The translations under genes were made by a program, and so were the position numbers. From contig NZ_LKPJ01000026.1 of the NCBI RefSeq assembly GCF_001443045.1, forward strand, positions 38,528 through 102,527: 64,000 bases of DNA. The letters run 5' to 3'. Source of the stretch: Burkholderia ambifaria (GTDB lineage: Bacteria; Pseudomonadota; Gammaproteobacteria; Burkholderiales; Burkholderiaceae). Of this stretch, positions 50,846-59,731 are shown piece by piece (the first letter of the stretch is position 1; each line of letters opens with the position of its first letter). The notes under the pieces are model-generated. The model did no database searches. It had not been told where the DNA came from and was given only the letters and a program-made list of their open reading frames with translations.

Positions 50846-52327
50846 TTGATTCCATTTACACCGCTGACGTCGCGCATGACGCCTGACGCGCCACGCGATT
50901 ACGCTTCGCTCCATCTGTATGTCGATGGCCGGTTCCTGCAGGCCGACGGCCGGCGCACGCAGCCCGTTCTCGATCCGGGAACCGGCCGCGTGCTCGGCGA
51001 ACTGCCGCATGCGACGCCGGACGATATCGACGCCGCGGCGCGCGCCGCGCATCGCGCGTTCGCGGCGTGGCGGCGCGAATCGCCGCTTGCGCGCTCGGAC
51101 ATCCTGCGCCGCGCCGCTGCGCTCGTGCGCGAGCGTGCCGAATCGATCGGCCGTCATATCACGATGGACCAGGGCAAGCCGCTTCGCGAGGCGATCGCCG
51201 AGGTCATGTTGTCCGCCGAACAGCTCGAATGGCATGCGGAAGAGGGGCGCCGCACCTACGGCCGCGTCGTGCCGTCGCGTTCTCCCGACGTCGCGCAGAC
51301 GGTTTTGCGGGAACCGATCGGTGTGTGCGCGGCGTTCTCGCCGTGGAATTTCCCGTTCAGCCAGGCGATGCACAAGATCGCGGCCGCGCTTGCGTCAGGG
51401 TGCACGCTGGTGCTGAAAGGGCCCGAGGAATCGCCGAGCGCGATCGTCGCGCTCGCGCACATCTTTCACGATGCCGGATTGCCCGCGGGTTGCCTGAACA
51501 TCGTCTGGGGCGTGCCGGGCGACGTGTCGAAGCAGCTGATCGAGTCGCCGCTGGTGCGCAAGATTTCGTTCACCGGCTCGGTGCCGGTCGGCAAGCAGCT
51601 GGCCGCGCTTGCAGCGTCGCACATGAAGCGCATGACCATGGAGCTGGGCGGGCATGCGCCGGTGCTCGTCTGCGCGGATGCGGACATCGAGCGCGCCGCG
51701 ACGATGCTGGCCGCGTACAAGTTTCGCAACGCCGGGCAGGTGTGCGTATCGCCGACGCGGTTTTTCGTGCAACGCCCGGTGTTCGAACGGTTCGTCGCCA
51801 CGTATCTCGACGCGGTCGGCCGGATTCGCGTCGGCTACGGGCTGGAAGAGGGGACCACGATGGGGCCGCTCGCGCATGCGCGACGCGTATCCGAGATCGA
51901 CGCCTTCGTCGCCGACGCAAGGGCGAAAGGGGCCGATATTGCCGCGGGCGGAACGGTCTTGCCGGGGCCGGGGCACTACTTCGCGCCGACGGTCGTGCTG
52001 GGTCCGGCGCGCGACACGCGCCTGATGAACGAGGAGCCGTTCGGCCCGATCGTCGGGATCGTGCCGTTCGACGCGCTCGACGATGCGCTCGCCGAGGCCA
52101 ACCGCTTGCCGTTCGGACTCGCGTCGTATGCGTTCACGGCGTCGGCGCGCAACGCGCACCGGATCAGCCGCTCGCTCGAGGCCGGCATGGTCAACATCAA
52201 TCACTTCGGGATGGGGCCGGCGGAGATCCCGTTCGGCGGCGTGAAGGACAGCGGCTTCGGCAGCGAAGGAGGAACGGAGACGTTCGACGGCTACCTGGTC
52301 ACCAAATTCATCACGCAGATGAACTGA
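50846..52327 (+). CDS. NAD(P)-dependent aldehyde dehydrogenase (succinate-semialdehyde type)
   Basis: An ALDH-superfamily enzyme of 493 residues if it starts at the TTG at 50846, which has gagg nine bases upstream, or 483 from ATG 50876, which has no ribosome site. Cofactor motif FSPWNFPFSQAMHKIAAALA; general base Glu in TMELGGHAPVLV; nucleophilic Cys in NAGQVCVSPTRFF; and EEPFGPIVGIVPF. The sequence is closest in character to succinate- or glutarate-semialdehyde dehydrogenases (GFGSEGGTETFDGYLVTKFI end). Last gene of the cluster; it would oxidise an aldehyde released in the pathway. Confidence 0.87.
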   Translation: MIPFTPLTSRMTPDAPRDYASLHLYVDGRFLQADGRRTQPVLDPGTGRVLGELPHATPDDIDAAARAAHRAFAAWRRESPLARSDILRRAAALVRERAESIGRHITMDQGKPLREAIAEVMLSAEQLEWHAEEGRRTYGRVVPSRSPDVAQTVLREPIGVCAAFSPWNFPFSQAMHKIAAALASGCTLVLKGPEESPSAIVALAHIFHDAGLPAGCLNIVWGVPGDVSKQLIESPLVRKISFTGSVPVGKQLAALAASHMKRMTMELGGHAPVLVCADADIERAATMLAAYKFRNAGQVCVSPTRFFVQRPVFERFVATYLDAVGRIRVGYGLEEGTTMGPLAHARRVSEIDAFVADARAKGADIAAGGTVLPGPGHYFAPTVVLGPARDTRLMNEEPFGPIVGIVPFDALDDALAEANRLPFGLASYAFTASARNAHRISRSLEAGMVNINHFGMGPAEIPFGGVKDSGFGSEGGTETFDGYLVTKFITQMN

Positions 52328-52329
52328 CG

Positions 52330-52365
52330 GCGCGCACGCCGACGATCACGGGTGGCGTCGCGCGC
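52330..52365. terminator. Hairpin between the ALDH and IclR genes
   Basis: GCGCGC-a-CGCC pairs with GGCG-tc-GCGCGC around a 13-nt loop. It lies in the 54-bp gap between convergent genes and can act on both strands. No U-run. Confidence 0.45.
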
Positions 52366-52381
52366 GATGCCGCGCGAATGC

Positions 52382-53110
52382 TCAGGTGGCCGCGCCGATC
52401 CGTGCGGTGGCGTCGATCAGGAGTTTGCCGAGCACATGCTCGTCGAACAGCGCGAAGTGTTCGGCGCGAAAGACCAGCGACAGGCTGCTGTTGATTTCGC
52501 CGCTGCTGGCGGTGCGAATCGGCGCGGCGATGCCGACGAACCCTTCGTCGAGCTCGCCGCGCGAGATCCAGTAGCCCGTGTCGACGATCTGCTGGCAGGC
52601 GCGCCAGAATTGCGTCCAGTCGGCCGCGAACTCGCCGAGCTCGGCGTTGTGCCGTTCGTGCAGGCGCTTCAGGCGCGCGCGCGACATCGCGGCCACGATC
52701 ACCTTCGACGACGCGCCCTGGAACAGCGGCATGATGCGGCCGCGGCCGAAGCCCAATTGCAGGTTCTCCGCGCCGGTTTCGTGCATGACGTTGATGATCT
52801 GCTCGTCGAACAGCGTCGACACGAGCGCGTCGCCGCCGGTGACCTGAACCAGCTTCTGGATGACGGGTTTCGCGGCGGTGAGCGTCGGGTCCGACTGCCG
52901 CATGTTGTAGTCGAGATGGATGATGCGCGGGCCCAGCGTATAGCGGCCGTTGCTGCCGACGAGCAGGCCGACGGAGGCCAGTTCCTTCACGTAGCGGTAG
53001 CACGTGGTTCGCGAAAAGCCCATGTGTTCGGCGATTTCCTCGGCCGTCATCGACGTCGCGGACGAAGAGAAGACGTCGAGGATGGACAGCATTTTGGTGA
53101 GGCTCGACAT
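52382..53110 (-). CDS. IclR-family regulator
   Basis: A 242-residue IclR protein. The winged helix-turn-helix is at residues about 5-65 (KMLSILDVFSSSATSMTAEE; HMGFSRTTCYRYVKELASVG). The effector domain is at about 80-240 (INVMHETGAENLQLGFGRGR; FVGIAAPIRTASSGEINSSL). Located at the distal end of the 43-52 kb cluster and convergent with it, it is the only regulator in the cluster and the likely ligand of the palindromic operator at 43186-43204. It is also divergent from a porin gene. Confidence 0.88.
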   Translation of the reverse strand: MSSLTKMLSILDVFSSSATSMTAEEIAEHMGFSRTTCYRYVKELASVGLLVGSNGRYTLGPRIIHLDYNMRQSDPTLTAAKPVIQKLVQVTGGDALVSTLFDEQIINVMHETGAENLQLGFGRGRIMPLFQGASSKVIVAAMSRARLKRLHERHNAELGEFAADWTQFWRACQQIVDTGYWISRGELDEGFVGIAAPIRTASSGEINSSLSLVFRAEHFALFDEHVLGKLLIDATARIGAAT

Positions 53111-53423
53111 GACGTGATCCGGGATTCAGACGGCTTGCGGCAATGAAACGGGAAGGACGAATTCGGTTCGGGCTGCCGGGCTGCGGCACGGCGTGCGGCA
53201 CCGGGGGCGACAGGGCCGTAGTCTAACTTATGTCGCGCGGGCGGCAACCTGAACCGCATGGGCGAAGTTCGGGAAGCGGTCCGGATGCGGTGAATTGGAT
53301 CGACTCGCCGTCTATTGATAGGGAATCCTATTTTAATCGTGAAAAGCATGCCGGATCAATGCCGTTGCCGTGCCGGTCGGTTCACGGGCGCATCGACCGG
53401 GAAAATTCGATGAGGAGAAGAAG
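53111..53423. other. IclR-porin intergenic region with a small dyad
   Basis: No gene is seen in these 313 bases. ATAGG-GAAT-CCTAT (53318-53331) is a short inverted repeat in an AT-rich patch about 95 bp upstream of the porin start, followed by tttt and a plausible promoter. It may be a control site for the porin. The match to the AATyCCG motif is poor. Confidence 0.4.
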
Positions 53424-54479
53424 ATGAAAGCGTGGTTCCGGATGGTGGCGTTGTGCGGTTGCGGTGCGGCTGCACCGGCGTTCGCCCAATCGAGCGTGAC
53501 GCTCTACGGTTCGCTGGACACGGGCGTGACCTATACGAGCGACGTGGCGTCTGCCCCGCGCGGCGGGCGTCAGCTCGCGTTGCAGGCGGGCGTGTCGCGC
53601 AACGACGTGTGGGGCCTGACGGGCAGGGAGGATCTCGGCAGTGCCAACTTCGCCGTGTTCCGGCTCGAAAGCCAGTTCCAGACGTCGGACGGCACGCTGA
53701 CCGTGCCGGGCTCCGCGTTCAGCTCGCAGGCGTACGTCGGGCTCGGCGGCGATTGGGGCACCGTGACGCTCGGGCGCCAGTTCGATTTCGTCGGCGATTT
53801 CATGCCGGCCTTCGCGGTCGCTGCGAACACGCCGGCTGGCCTACTCGCGTGGGGGTTGCCGACGAATGCGTCGGCGGGCGGTGCGCTCGACAACCGCGTG
53901 TGGGGCGTTCAGGTGAACAACGCCGTGAAGTACGTGAGTCCGACGTTCGGCGGTATCGCGTTCGGCGGCATGTGGGGCTTCGGCAACGTGCCCGGCTCGG
54001 TCGCGCGCAGCAGCGTGCAAAGTGCGATGCTGTCCTACACGCAGGGCGCATTCAGCGCCGCGCTCGCTTATTTCGACCAGCACGACGTCACCGGCGGCGG
54101 CAATCTTCGCAACTTCTCGGGCGGGGCCGGCTACAACTTCGACCGGCTTCGCGTCTTCGGCATGGTGTCCGACGTTCGGATCAGCGCCGCCGCGCCGCTG
54201 CGGGCAACCACCTACGACGCCGGGCTGACCTATGCGCTCACGCCGTCGTTGCAGCTGGGCGGCGGCTTCCAGTTCCAGCAGCGCGGCGGCGACGTCGGCT
54301 CGGCCAATCAGGTCACGTTGAGCGCCGATTATTCGCTGTCGAAGCGTACCGGCCTGTACGCGGTGTTCGCACGCGGGCACGACAGCGCCTATGGCGCCCA
54401 GGTCGAGGCCGCGCTCGGCGGCGCGGCGGCCGGCTCGACGCAGACCGCGGTGCGTGTCGGGGTGCGGCATCAGTTCTGA
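53424..54479 (+). CDS. Gram-negative porin (Burkholderia OmpC-like family)
   Basis: A 351-residue trimeric outer-membrane porin. The signal peptide MKAWFRMVALCGCGAAAPAF ends before AQSSVTLYGSLDTGVTY, the hallmark first strand (S-S-V-T-L-Y-G). Later segments DVWGLTGREDLGSANFAVFR, GTVTLGRQFDFVGDFM and the final GVRHQF with terminal Phe are typical. ATG 53424 follows gaggagaag. Placed beside the catabolic cluster and its IclR gene, it probably provides entry for the pathway substrate. Confidence 0.9.
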   Translation: MKAWFRMVALCGCGAAAPAFAQSSVTLYGSLDTGVTYTSDVASAPRGGRQLALQAGVSRNDVWGLTGREDLGSANFAVFRLESQFQTSDGTLTVPGSAFSSQAYVGLGGDWGTVTLGRQFDFVGDFMPAFAVAANTPAGLLAWGLPTNASAGGALDNRVWGVQVNNAVKYVSPTFGGIAFGGMWGFGNVPGSVARSSVQSAMLSYTQGAFSAALAYFDQHDVTGGGNLRNFSGGAGYNFDRLRVFGMVSDVRISAAAPLRATTYDAGLTYALTPSLQLGGGFQFQQRGGDVGSANQVTLSADYSLSKRTGLYAVFARGHDSAYGAQVEAALGGAAAGSTQTAVRVGVRHQF

Positions 54480-54492
54480 CGGCACGGGAAAA

Positions 54493-54527
54493 CACGGGCT
54501 GCCGCGCACGCCGCGCGCGAGCCCGTG
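54493..54527. terminator. Bidirectional hairpin between convergent porin genes
   Basis: CACGGGCT (54493-54500) and AGCCCGTG (54520-54527) form a perfect 8-bp stem around a GC-rich loop, centred in the 63-bp gap between the two convergent porin stops. Confidence 0.5.
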
Positions 54528-54542
54528 CGTTGCCTGACGGGT

Positions 54543-55691
54543 TCAGAAGCGATGCATCATCCCGACGCGCAAGGCCAGCTGATTGCGGCCCGACGACTGC
54601 CCGGCGGTGCCGAGCACGTGCGCGTAGTCGAAGTCGGTGCCGGTGTTGCCGGTTGCGTGTTGGTATGCGCCCTGAATGTACGTCGAGGTCCGCTTGCTGA
54701 GGTCGTAGTCGAGCATCATCGACAACTGGTGCCAGCTCGGCGATGCGTCGCCCGCCGCCGTCGTCACATGTGCGTGCGTATAGGTATACGCCGCGCCGAA
54801 CCAGAAGTCCGGCCGGAAGAAATACTGGCCGTTGACCTCGAAGTTGTCGAATTTCCACGCGTTCTGCGAGCCCGTCGCCGGCTGGTTCGCGAAGTACAGA
54901 TTCGACTCGGGGTTGTACACGTCGACGTGCGAATACGCGGCGGACAGCGTCAGCTTGTCGCTGAACTTGTACGACGCGCCGGCATCGATGTTCTGCTGCG
55001 AGCGGCCGCTGAAGACCGTATCGTCGCTCGACAACGCGCCGCCTGCGCTCGCGCCGCCGTTGTTGGCCTTCAGGTACGCGACTGCTGCGGAGAACGCGCC
55101 CATCTGGTACTGCACCGCGGCGCTGTAAACACGGTTCCTGGCAAAGCCGCCCGCCTGGTTCGAGAGGCCGTAGAGCACCTCGCCCTTGAAGCCGGCGTAC
55201 GCGGGCGACACGTACTTGACGCTGTTCTGGATGCGGTAGTCCCAGTCGGCATTGTCGTTGTCGTACGGGTGGGCGCCGAAGTCGCCGAGCCAGTTGCCGG
55301 TGGACGTAAAGGAGCTCCACATATCGAGCGTGGGATCGTACTGGCGGCCGAGCGTGAGCGTGCCGAACCGGTCGGAATCGAGCCCGACGTAAGCCTGCCT
55401 GCCGAACATCCGCGACGTGACGCCGAGCGCCCCCGTGCTCGCGTTGAAGCCGTTCTCGAGCTGGAAGAGCGCCCTCAGTCCGCCGCCGAGGTCTTCCGTG
55501 CCTTTCAGCCCCCAGTTGCTGCCGACGGTATCGCCGCTGACCATCTGGTAGGCCTTGCTGCCGCCCGCGTTGCTCGTGAAATTGATGCCTTCGTCGATCA
55601 ATCCATAGAGCGTCACGGTGCTCTGCGCGTATGCCGTGAGGCTGAATCCCATGGCGCCGGCGGTCGAAACGACCACAATCATCTTCTTCAT
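54543..55691 (-). CDS. Gram-negative porin
   Basis: A 382-residue porin. Signal peptide MKKMIVVVSTAGAMGFSLTA to YA, then QSTVTLYGLIDEGINFTSNA and GSNWGLKGTEDLGGGLRALF, RMFGRQAYVGLDSDRFGTLT, and a C-terminal ALRVGMMHRF ending in Phe. Length and motifs match the common Burkholderia porins. ATG 55691 has a gagat ribosome site. It precedes, in the same orientation, none of the other genes, but the adjacent cytochrome b561, aminotransferase and aldehyde dehydrogenase share its strand. It may serve that pathway. Confidence 0.9.
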   Translation of the reverse strand: MKKMIVVVSTAGAMGFSLTAYAQSTVTLYGLIDEGINFTSNAGGSKAYQMVSGDTVGSNWGLKGTEDLGGGLRALFQLENGFNASTGALGVTSRMFGRQAYVGLDSDRFGTLTLGRQYDPTLDMWSSFTSTGNWLGDFGAHPYDNDNADWDYRIQNSVKYVSPAYAGFKGEVLYGLSNQAGGFARNRVYSAAVQYQMGAFSAAVAYLKANNGGASAGGALSSDDTVFSGRSQQNIDAGASYKFSDKLTLSAAYSHVDVYNPESNLYFANQPATGSQNAWKFDNFEVNGQYFFRPDFWFGAAYTYTHAHVTTAAGDASPSWHQLSMMLDYDLSKRTSTYIQGAYQHATGNTGTDFDYAHVLGTAGQSSGRNQLALRVGMMHRF

Positions 55692-55884
55692 CGTCGATCT
55701 CCAGTTGAGGGCCGGTAGGGCCGTGCGGTGCTGTTTTCGATGACGTGCGGGCACGCCGGACGATCGAAACGGTCCGCTATAGTTAGTAAAACGAAATGTA
55801 TGAAATCAAAGAGATCGGGTCGCTGTCGTCGAGCGGCCCGAACGTCGAACGTTGCCGGGATCGCGGCAACGCAGTGGAGCGGTG

Positions 55885-56448
55885 TTACAGCATGCGGCGC
55901 AGTACGTCGTTCTCGCGATTCGAGTCGAAGAACCGGTGTTTCAGCGCGGCGAGAATATGCAGCACGACGAGCACGAGCAGCGTGTAGGCCAGTGTCCGGT
56001 GCAGCCACTGGAATGCCTCGAACCAGTGGTCGTTCTTCGGCAGCAGCTCGGGCACGCGGAAGAAGAAGAACGGCACGCCGTCGCTCTGCGTATACGTGCT
56101 GGACATCGAATAGCCCATCAGCGGCACGATGATCGCGAGCGCATACAGCAGGTAGTGCGCGATCTTGGCGAGCTTGCGGTCGAGCTTCGGCAGGCTCGCC
56201 GGCAGCGGCGGCAACGGCTTCATCGAGCGAATCGCCAGTTGCGTCAGGACCACCAGCAGCGTGAGCACGCCGAACTCCTTGTGGGTCGGGTAGTACCAGT
56301 CGAACTTGGCCGGCAGGTTGTCGTCGAGCCGGACCATCGTCCATCCGGTCCAGAGCTGCGCGCCGATCAGGATCGCCCTGGCCCAGTGCAGCAGCCGAAG
56401 CGCGAGCGGATATTTCTCGACCGTGAATGCAATGGCCTGGTTTTCCAT
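55885..56448 (-). CDS. Cytochrome b561 family protein
   Basis: 187 residues and four transmembrane helices with the haem-ligand histidines expected for bacterial b561: LALRLLHWARAILIGAQLWT (TM1), KIAHYLLYALAIIVPLMGYS (TM3) and FQWLHRTLAYTLLVLVVLHI with ALKHRFF (TM4). Such proteins transfer electrons from ubiquinol, for instance to superoxide, or act with membrane dehydrogenases. Downstream of the aminotransferase gene by 149 bp on the same strand. Its link to the amino-compound pathway is not evident. Confidence 0.87.
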   Translation of the reverse strand: MENQAIAFTVEKYPLALRLLHWARAILIGAQLWTGWTMVRLDDNLPAKFDWYYPTHKEFGVLTLLVVLTQLAIRSMKPLPPLPASLPKLDRKLAKIAHYLLYALAIIVPLMGYSMSSTYTQSDGVPFFFFRVPELLPKNDHWFEAFQWLHRTLAYTLLVLVVLHILAALKHRFFDSNRENDVLRRML

Positions 56449-56597
56449 TTGGCTTGTCTTCCTTGAAAGCGAAATTGCTACGGGCGGGACGCCGATCGTC
56501 ATTTCGGCGTCCCGCGGCGATCTTCGTCGAACCCGAGCCGGATCGCGATGCGCACGAACCTTCGACGAAAGATCCGTGCGCCCGGCTGTCCCAGCGG

Positions 56598-57962
56598 TCA
56601 GGCGATCGATCGCGAATCCGCGCAGCACTCCTGCAGCGCCTCGCGCAGCGTTACCGCGATGAAGTCGGCCTCGTCCTGCTGCAGCGTCAACGGCGGCGAC
56701 ATCACGACCTTGTTGGCGATCGCCCGGACCAGGACCCCGCGCCTGCGCGCGGCATCGGCCACGCGCGCCGCGAACCCCTTGCCCGGATCGAGCGGCGTGC
56801 GGCTGGCCTTGTCGGTCACGAGATCGAGCGCCAGCATCAGCCCCTTGCCGCGGACGTCGCCGACGGTCTCGAAGTCGGCTTTCAGCGGCAGCAGTTGCTC
56901 GAGCAGGCGCTGGCCGACCCGTGCCGCATTGCCCGGCAGATCCTCGGCTTCGACGATGTCGAGCACCGCGAGCGATGCGGCGCACGCGAGCGGATGCCCG
57001 CTGTACGTATAGCCGTGCATGATCACGTGCGAGAAGCCCGCGCCATGTTCGATCGCCTGCGCGATGCGCCCGTTGTACAGCGTCGCGCCGAGCGGTACGT
57101 AGCCGGCGGAAATGCCCTTGGCGACGCACAGGATATCGGCTGCGACACCCCATCCACGGCTGCCGAGCATGCTGCCGGTGCGGCCGAAACCGGTAACCAC
57201 CTCGTCGGCGATCAGCAGGATGCCGTTCCGGTCGCACACGGCGCGCACGCGCGCCCAGTAGTCGGCGGGCGGGACGATCAGGCCGCCCGCGCCCTGCACC
57301 GGCTCCGCGACGAACGCGGCGATGGTCTGCGGGCCGTGGAACGCGATCGTTTCCTCGAGTTGCCGGATGCAATGCTCGACGAGTTGCTGCGGATCGTCGC
57401 AGTTCCACGGGTTGCGATAGAGCCACGGCGTGTCGAGCAGCACGCAGCCGGGCAGCAGCGGACCGTGATTGTAATGGTAGACGCCGTTGCCGCCGATCGA
57501 CGTGCCGCCGACGTGCACGCCGTGATAGCCGTTGCGCAGCGACAGGAACTTCGTGCGCGACGGCTCGCCTGCGGCGACCCAGTACTGGCGCGCCATCTTG
57601 AGCGCGGTCTCGACCGCGTCGGAACCGCCGCTGCCGAACATCACCCGCTGCATGTCCTCCTGCGCGAACATCGCGCACAGGCGGTCGGCCAGGTCGTACA
57701 CGCGCGGATGGGCGACGCCGTCGAAGGTCTGGTAGTAGGACAGCTCGTCCATCTGGCGAGCGATCGCGGCCTTCACTTCCGGTCGGTTGTGGCCGACGTT
57801 GACGTTCCAGAGTCCGCCGACGCCGTCGAGCATGCGGTGACCCTCGACGTCGTATACGTAATTGCCGTCGCCGCGCTCGATGATCACGGTGGGGGTTGTG
57901 TGCCCGGCGGCTGCCGAGCTCATCGGATGCCAGAATCGCTTTTGTCGCTTTTGATAGTCCAT
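56598..57962 (-). CDS. Class III aminotransferase (omega-amino acid/polyamine type)
   Basis: A 454-residue PLP enzyme. The start MDYQKRQKRFWHPMSSAAAG is typical of omega-amino acid:pyruvate transaminases. Further marks are FGSGGSDAVETALKMARQYW, the cofactor Asp in LLIADEVVTGFGRTGSMLGS, the Schiff-base Lys in ILCVAKGISAGYVPLGA, and HGYTYSGHPLACAASLAVLD. Members transfer the terminal amino group of beta-alanine, putrescine, taurine or similar amines to pyruvate. The aldehyde formed would be the substrate of the ALDH encoded 55 bp upstream in the same transcript. Confidence 0.88.
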   Translation of the reverse strand: MDYQKRQKRFWHPMSSAAAGHTTPTVIIERGDGNYVYDVEGHRMLDGVGGLWNVNVGHNRPEVKAAIARQMDELSYYQTFDGVAHPRVYDLADRLCAMFAQEDMQRVMFGSGGSDAVETALKMARQYWVAAGEPSRTKFLSLRNGYHGVHVGGTSIGGNGVYHYNHGPLLPGCVLLDTPWLYRNPWNCDDPQQLVEHCIRQLEETIAFHGPQTIAAFVAEPVQGAGGLIVPPADYWARVRAVCDRNGILLIADEVVTGFGRTGSMLGSRGWGVAADILCVAKGISAGYVPLGATLYNGRIAQAIEHGAGFSHVIMHGYTYSGHPLACAASLAVLDIVEAEDLPGNAARVGQRLLEQLLPLKADFETVGDVRGKGLMLALDLVTDKASRTPLDPGKGFAARVADAARRRGVLVRAIANKVVMSPPLTLQQDEADFIAVTLREALQECCADSRSIA

Positions 57963-58017
57963 GGTCTTTCTCTCACGAAGTGCTTGAACACAGTGCGGCG
58001 CAGCGTGCGCCGCGGGA

Positions 58018-59463
58018 TCACAGGGCTGCGCTGATGATCTTTTCCTCGAGGTACGAGTCGAGCGCGGCCTTCGACAGGTCGCGTCCGATCCCGCTCTGCT
58101 TGGTGCCGCCCCACGGCAGGCGCGCGTCGATCGGGCTCCATGCATTGATGGCGACCGCGCCGACGTCGAGCCGCTCGGCGACACGGTGCGCGGTGCCGAT
58201 GTCCTGCGTCCAGACCGACGCGGACAGGCCGAACGGCGTGTCGTTGGCGATGCGAACGGCTTCGTCCTCGGTGTCGAACGGCATGACCATGCCGACCGGG
58301 CCGAACACTTCGTCGCGGGCGATCCGCATGTCCGGATGCACGCCGCCCAGAATCGTCGGGCGCATGAAGCAGCCGCGCGGCGGCACCTGTTCGTCGCCCG
58401 CGAGCATGACCGCGCCTTCGGCGAGCGCGCTGTCGACGTGCGCTCGCACGCGTGCGAGGTGACGCGGGTTGATGAGCGCGCCCATCTGCACGCCGGGTTC
58501 CGACGGCGGGCCGACGCGGATCGCGCGGGCGGCGTCTGCGAGGCGTTCTTCGAGCGCGTGCGCGATCGAGCGGTGCGCGAGCACGCGCGAGCCGGCCGCG
58601 CACGTCTGCCCCTGATTCGCGAACATGCCGGCCATCAGCGACGGAATGGCGCGGTCGAGATCGGCATCCGCGAAGACGATTTGCGCTGCCTTGCCGCCGA
58701 GCTCGAGCGTGACGCGCTTGAAGGTCCTGGCCGCTTCGGCGGCGATCGCACGGCCGACTTCGGTGCTGCCCGTGAAACTGATCTTGCTTACGAGCGGGTG
58801 CGCGACCAGCGCGGCGCCGACTTCCGAACCGACGCCGTGGACGATGTTGACGACCTCGGCGGGAAGGCCGGCTTCGCAAACGAGTTCGCCGAGCCGGGAC
58901 AGGGCAAGCGGCGTGTCCTCCGACGGTTTGATGACCACCGGGCAGCCGGCCGCGAGCGCCGGTGCGAGTTTCCACACGGCGATCATGAGCGGCGCATTCC
59001 ACGGGATGATCTGCCCGGCGACGCCGACCGGCGCACGCCGCGTGTAGTTCAGTGTCGGGCGGCCCATGAAGCCGTCGGTCGGAATCGTGCGGCCCTCGAG
59101 CTTGTCGGCCCAGCCGGCGAAGTAGCGCAGCGTGTCGATGCTCATCGGGATGTCCATCATGCGCATTTCGGCAAGCGGACGTCCTTGTTCGACGGCCAGG
59201 CATTCCGCCAGCGTGTCACGGTCGCGCTCGATCAGGTCGGCCAGCCGAAGCAGCCAGCGCGCCCGGGCCGAGCCGCCCGCGCGTGCCCATGCGTCGTCGT
59301 GCAGCGCATCGTGTGCGGCGCGCACGGCACGGTCGACGTCTTCGGCGCTCGACGCCGGCACGGCGGCGACGTAGTCGCCGGTCGCCGGCGCCAGCTTTTC
59401 GAAGGTGCGGCCGGCAGATGCGTCGCAATGCCGGCCGCCGATCAGGTTCTGAATTTTCATCAT
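58018..59463 (-). CDS. Aldehyde dehydrogenase
   Basis: A 481-residue NAD-dependent ALDH: cofactor segment GQIIPWNAPLMIAVWKLAPA, base Glu in VTLELGGKAAQIVFADAD, nucleophile Cys in FANQGQTCAAGSRVLA, and EVFGPVGMVMPF. It resembles phenylacetaldehyde/betaine-aldehyde type enzymes (INAWSPIDARLPWGGTKQSG). First gene of the unit ALDH-aminotransferase. The shared 19-bp motif at 59577-59595 lies about 115 bp upstream of its start, in the position of an AraC activator site. Confidence 0.88.
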   Translation of the reverse strand: MMKIQNLIGGRHCDASAGRTFEKLAPATGDYVAAVPASSAEDVDRAVRAAHDALHDDAWARAGGSARARWLLRLADLIERDRDTLAECLAVEQGRPLAEMRMMDIPMSIDTLRYFAGWADKLEGRTIPTDGFMGRPTLNYTRRAPVGVAGQIIPWNAPLMIAVWKLAPALAAGCPVVIKPSEDTPLALSRLGELVCEAGLPAEVVNIVHGVGSEVGAALVAHPLVSKISFTGSTEVGRAIAAEAARTFKRVTLELGGKAAQIVFADADLDRAIPSLMAGMFANQGQTCAAGSRVLAHRSIAHALEERLADAARAIRVGPPSEPGVQMGALINPRHLARVRAHVDSALAEGAVMLAGDEQVPPRGCFMRPTILGGVHPDMRIARDEVFGPVGMVMPFDTEDEAVRIANDTPFGLSASVWTQDIGTAHRVAERLDVGAVAINAWSPIDARLPWGGTKQSGIGRDLSKAALDSYLEEKIISAAL

Positions 59464-59576
59464 GGTGTCCGTATTTCACAGGGGCGAGTCGTCGGGCCGT
59501 GCCGGTCGAGGCGATGAGGGCTGCCACGGCACGGCTTCAACGTCGGATCCACTGTATGTCGATGAAATGGCCGGCC

Positions 59577-59602
59577 TTGTCCGCTATCGGCAATCGTTGC
59601 CG
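59577..59602 (-). promoter_or_regulatory. Shared 19-bp motif upstream of the ALDH gene
   Basis: TTGTCCGCTATCGGCAATC (59577-59595) is identical to 61381-61399 upstream of the APC permease. Overlapping it, CGGCAA-TCG-TTGCCG (59588-59602) is a perfect 6-bp inverted repeat. Probably the binding site of the AraC regulator encoded at 61457-62401. Confidence 0.6.
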
Positions 59603-59731
59603 CACGACCGGGATAGGGAATACCCGCGCAGGGGCAGTGCCGACGCGATGGATCGCACGCCGACGGCGAGACAGTGTCAGGGGTGGGGCAAGGCGATGCC
59701 GGTGCCGTGTGCGGCACCGGCCAGGCGGAGG

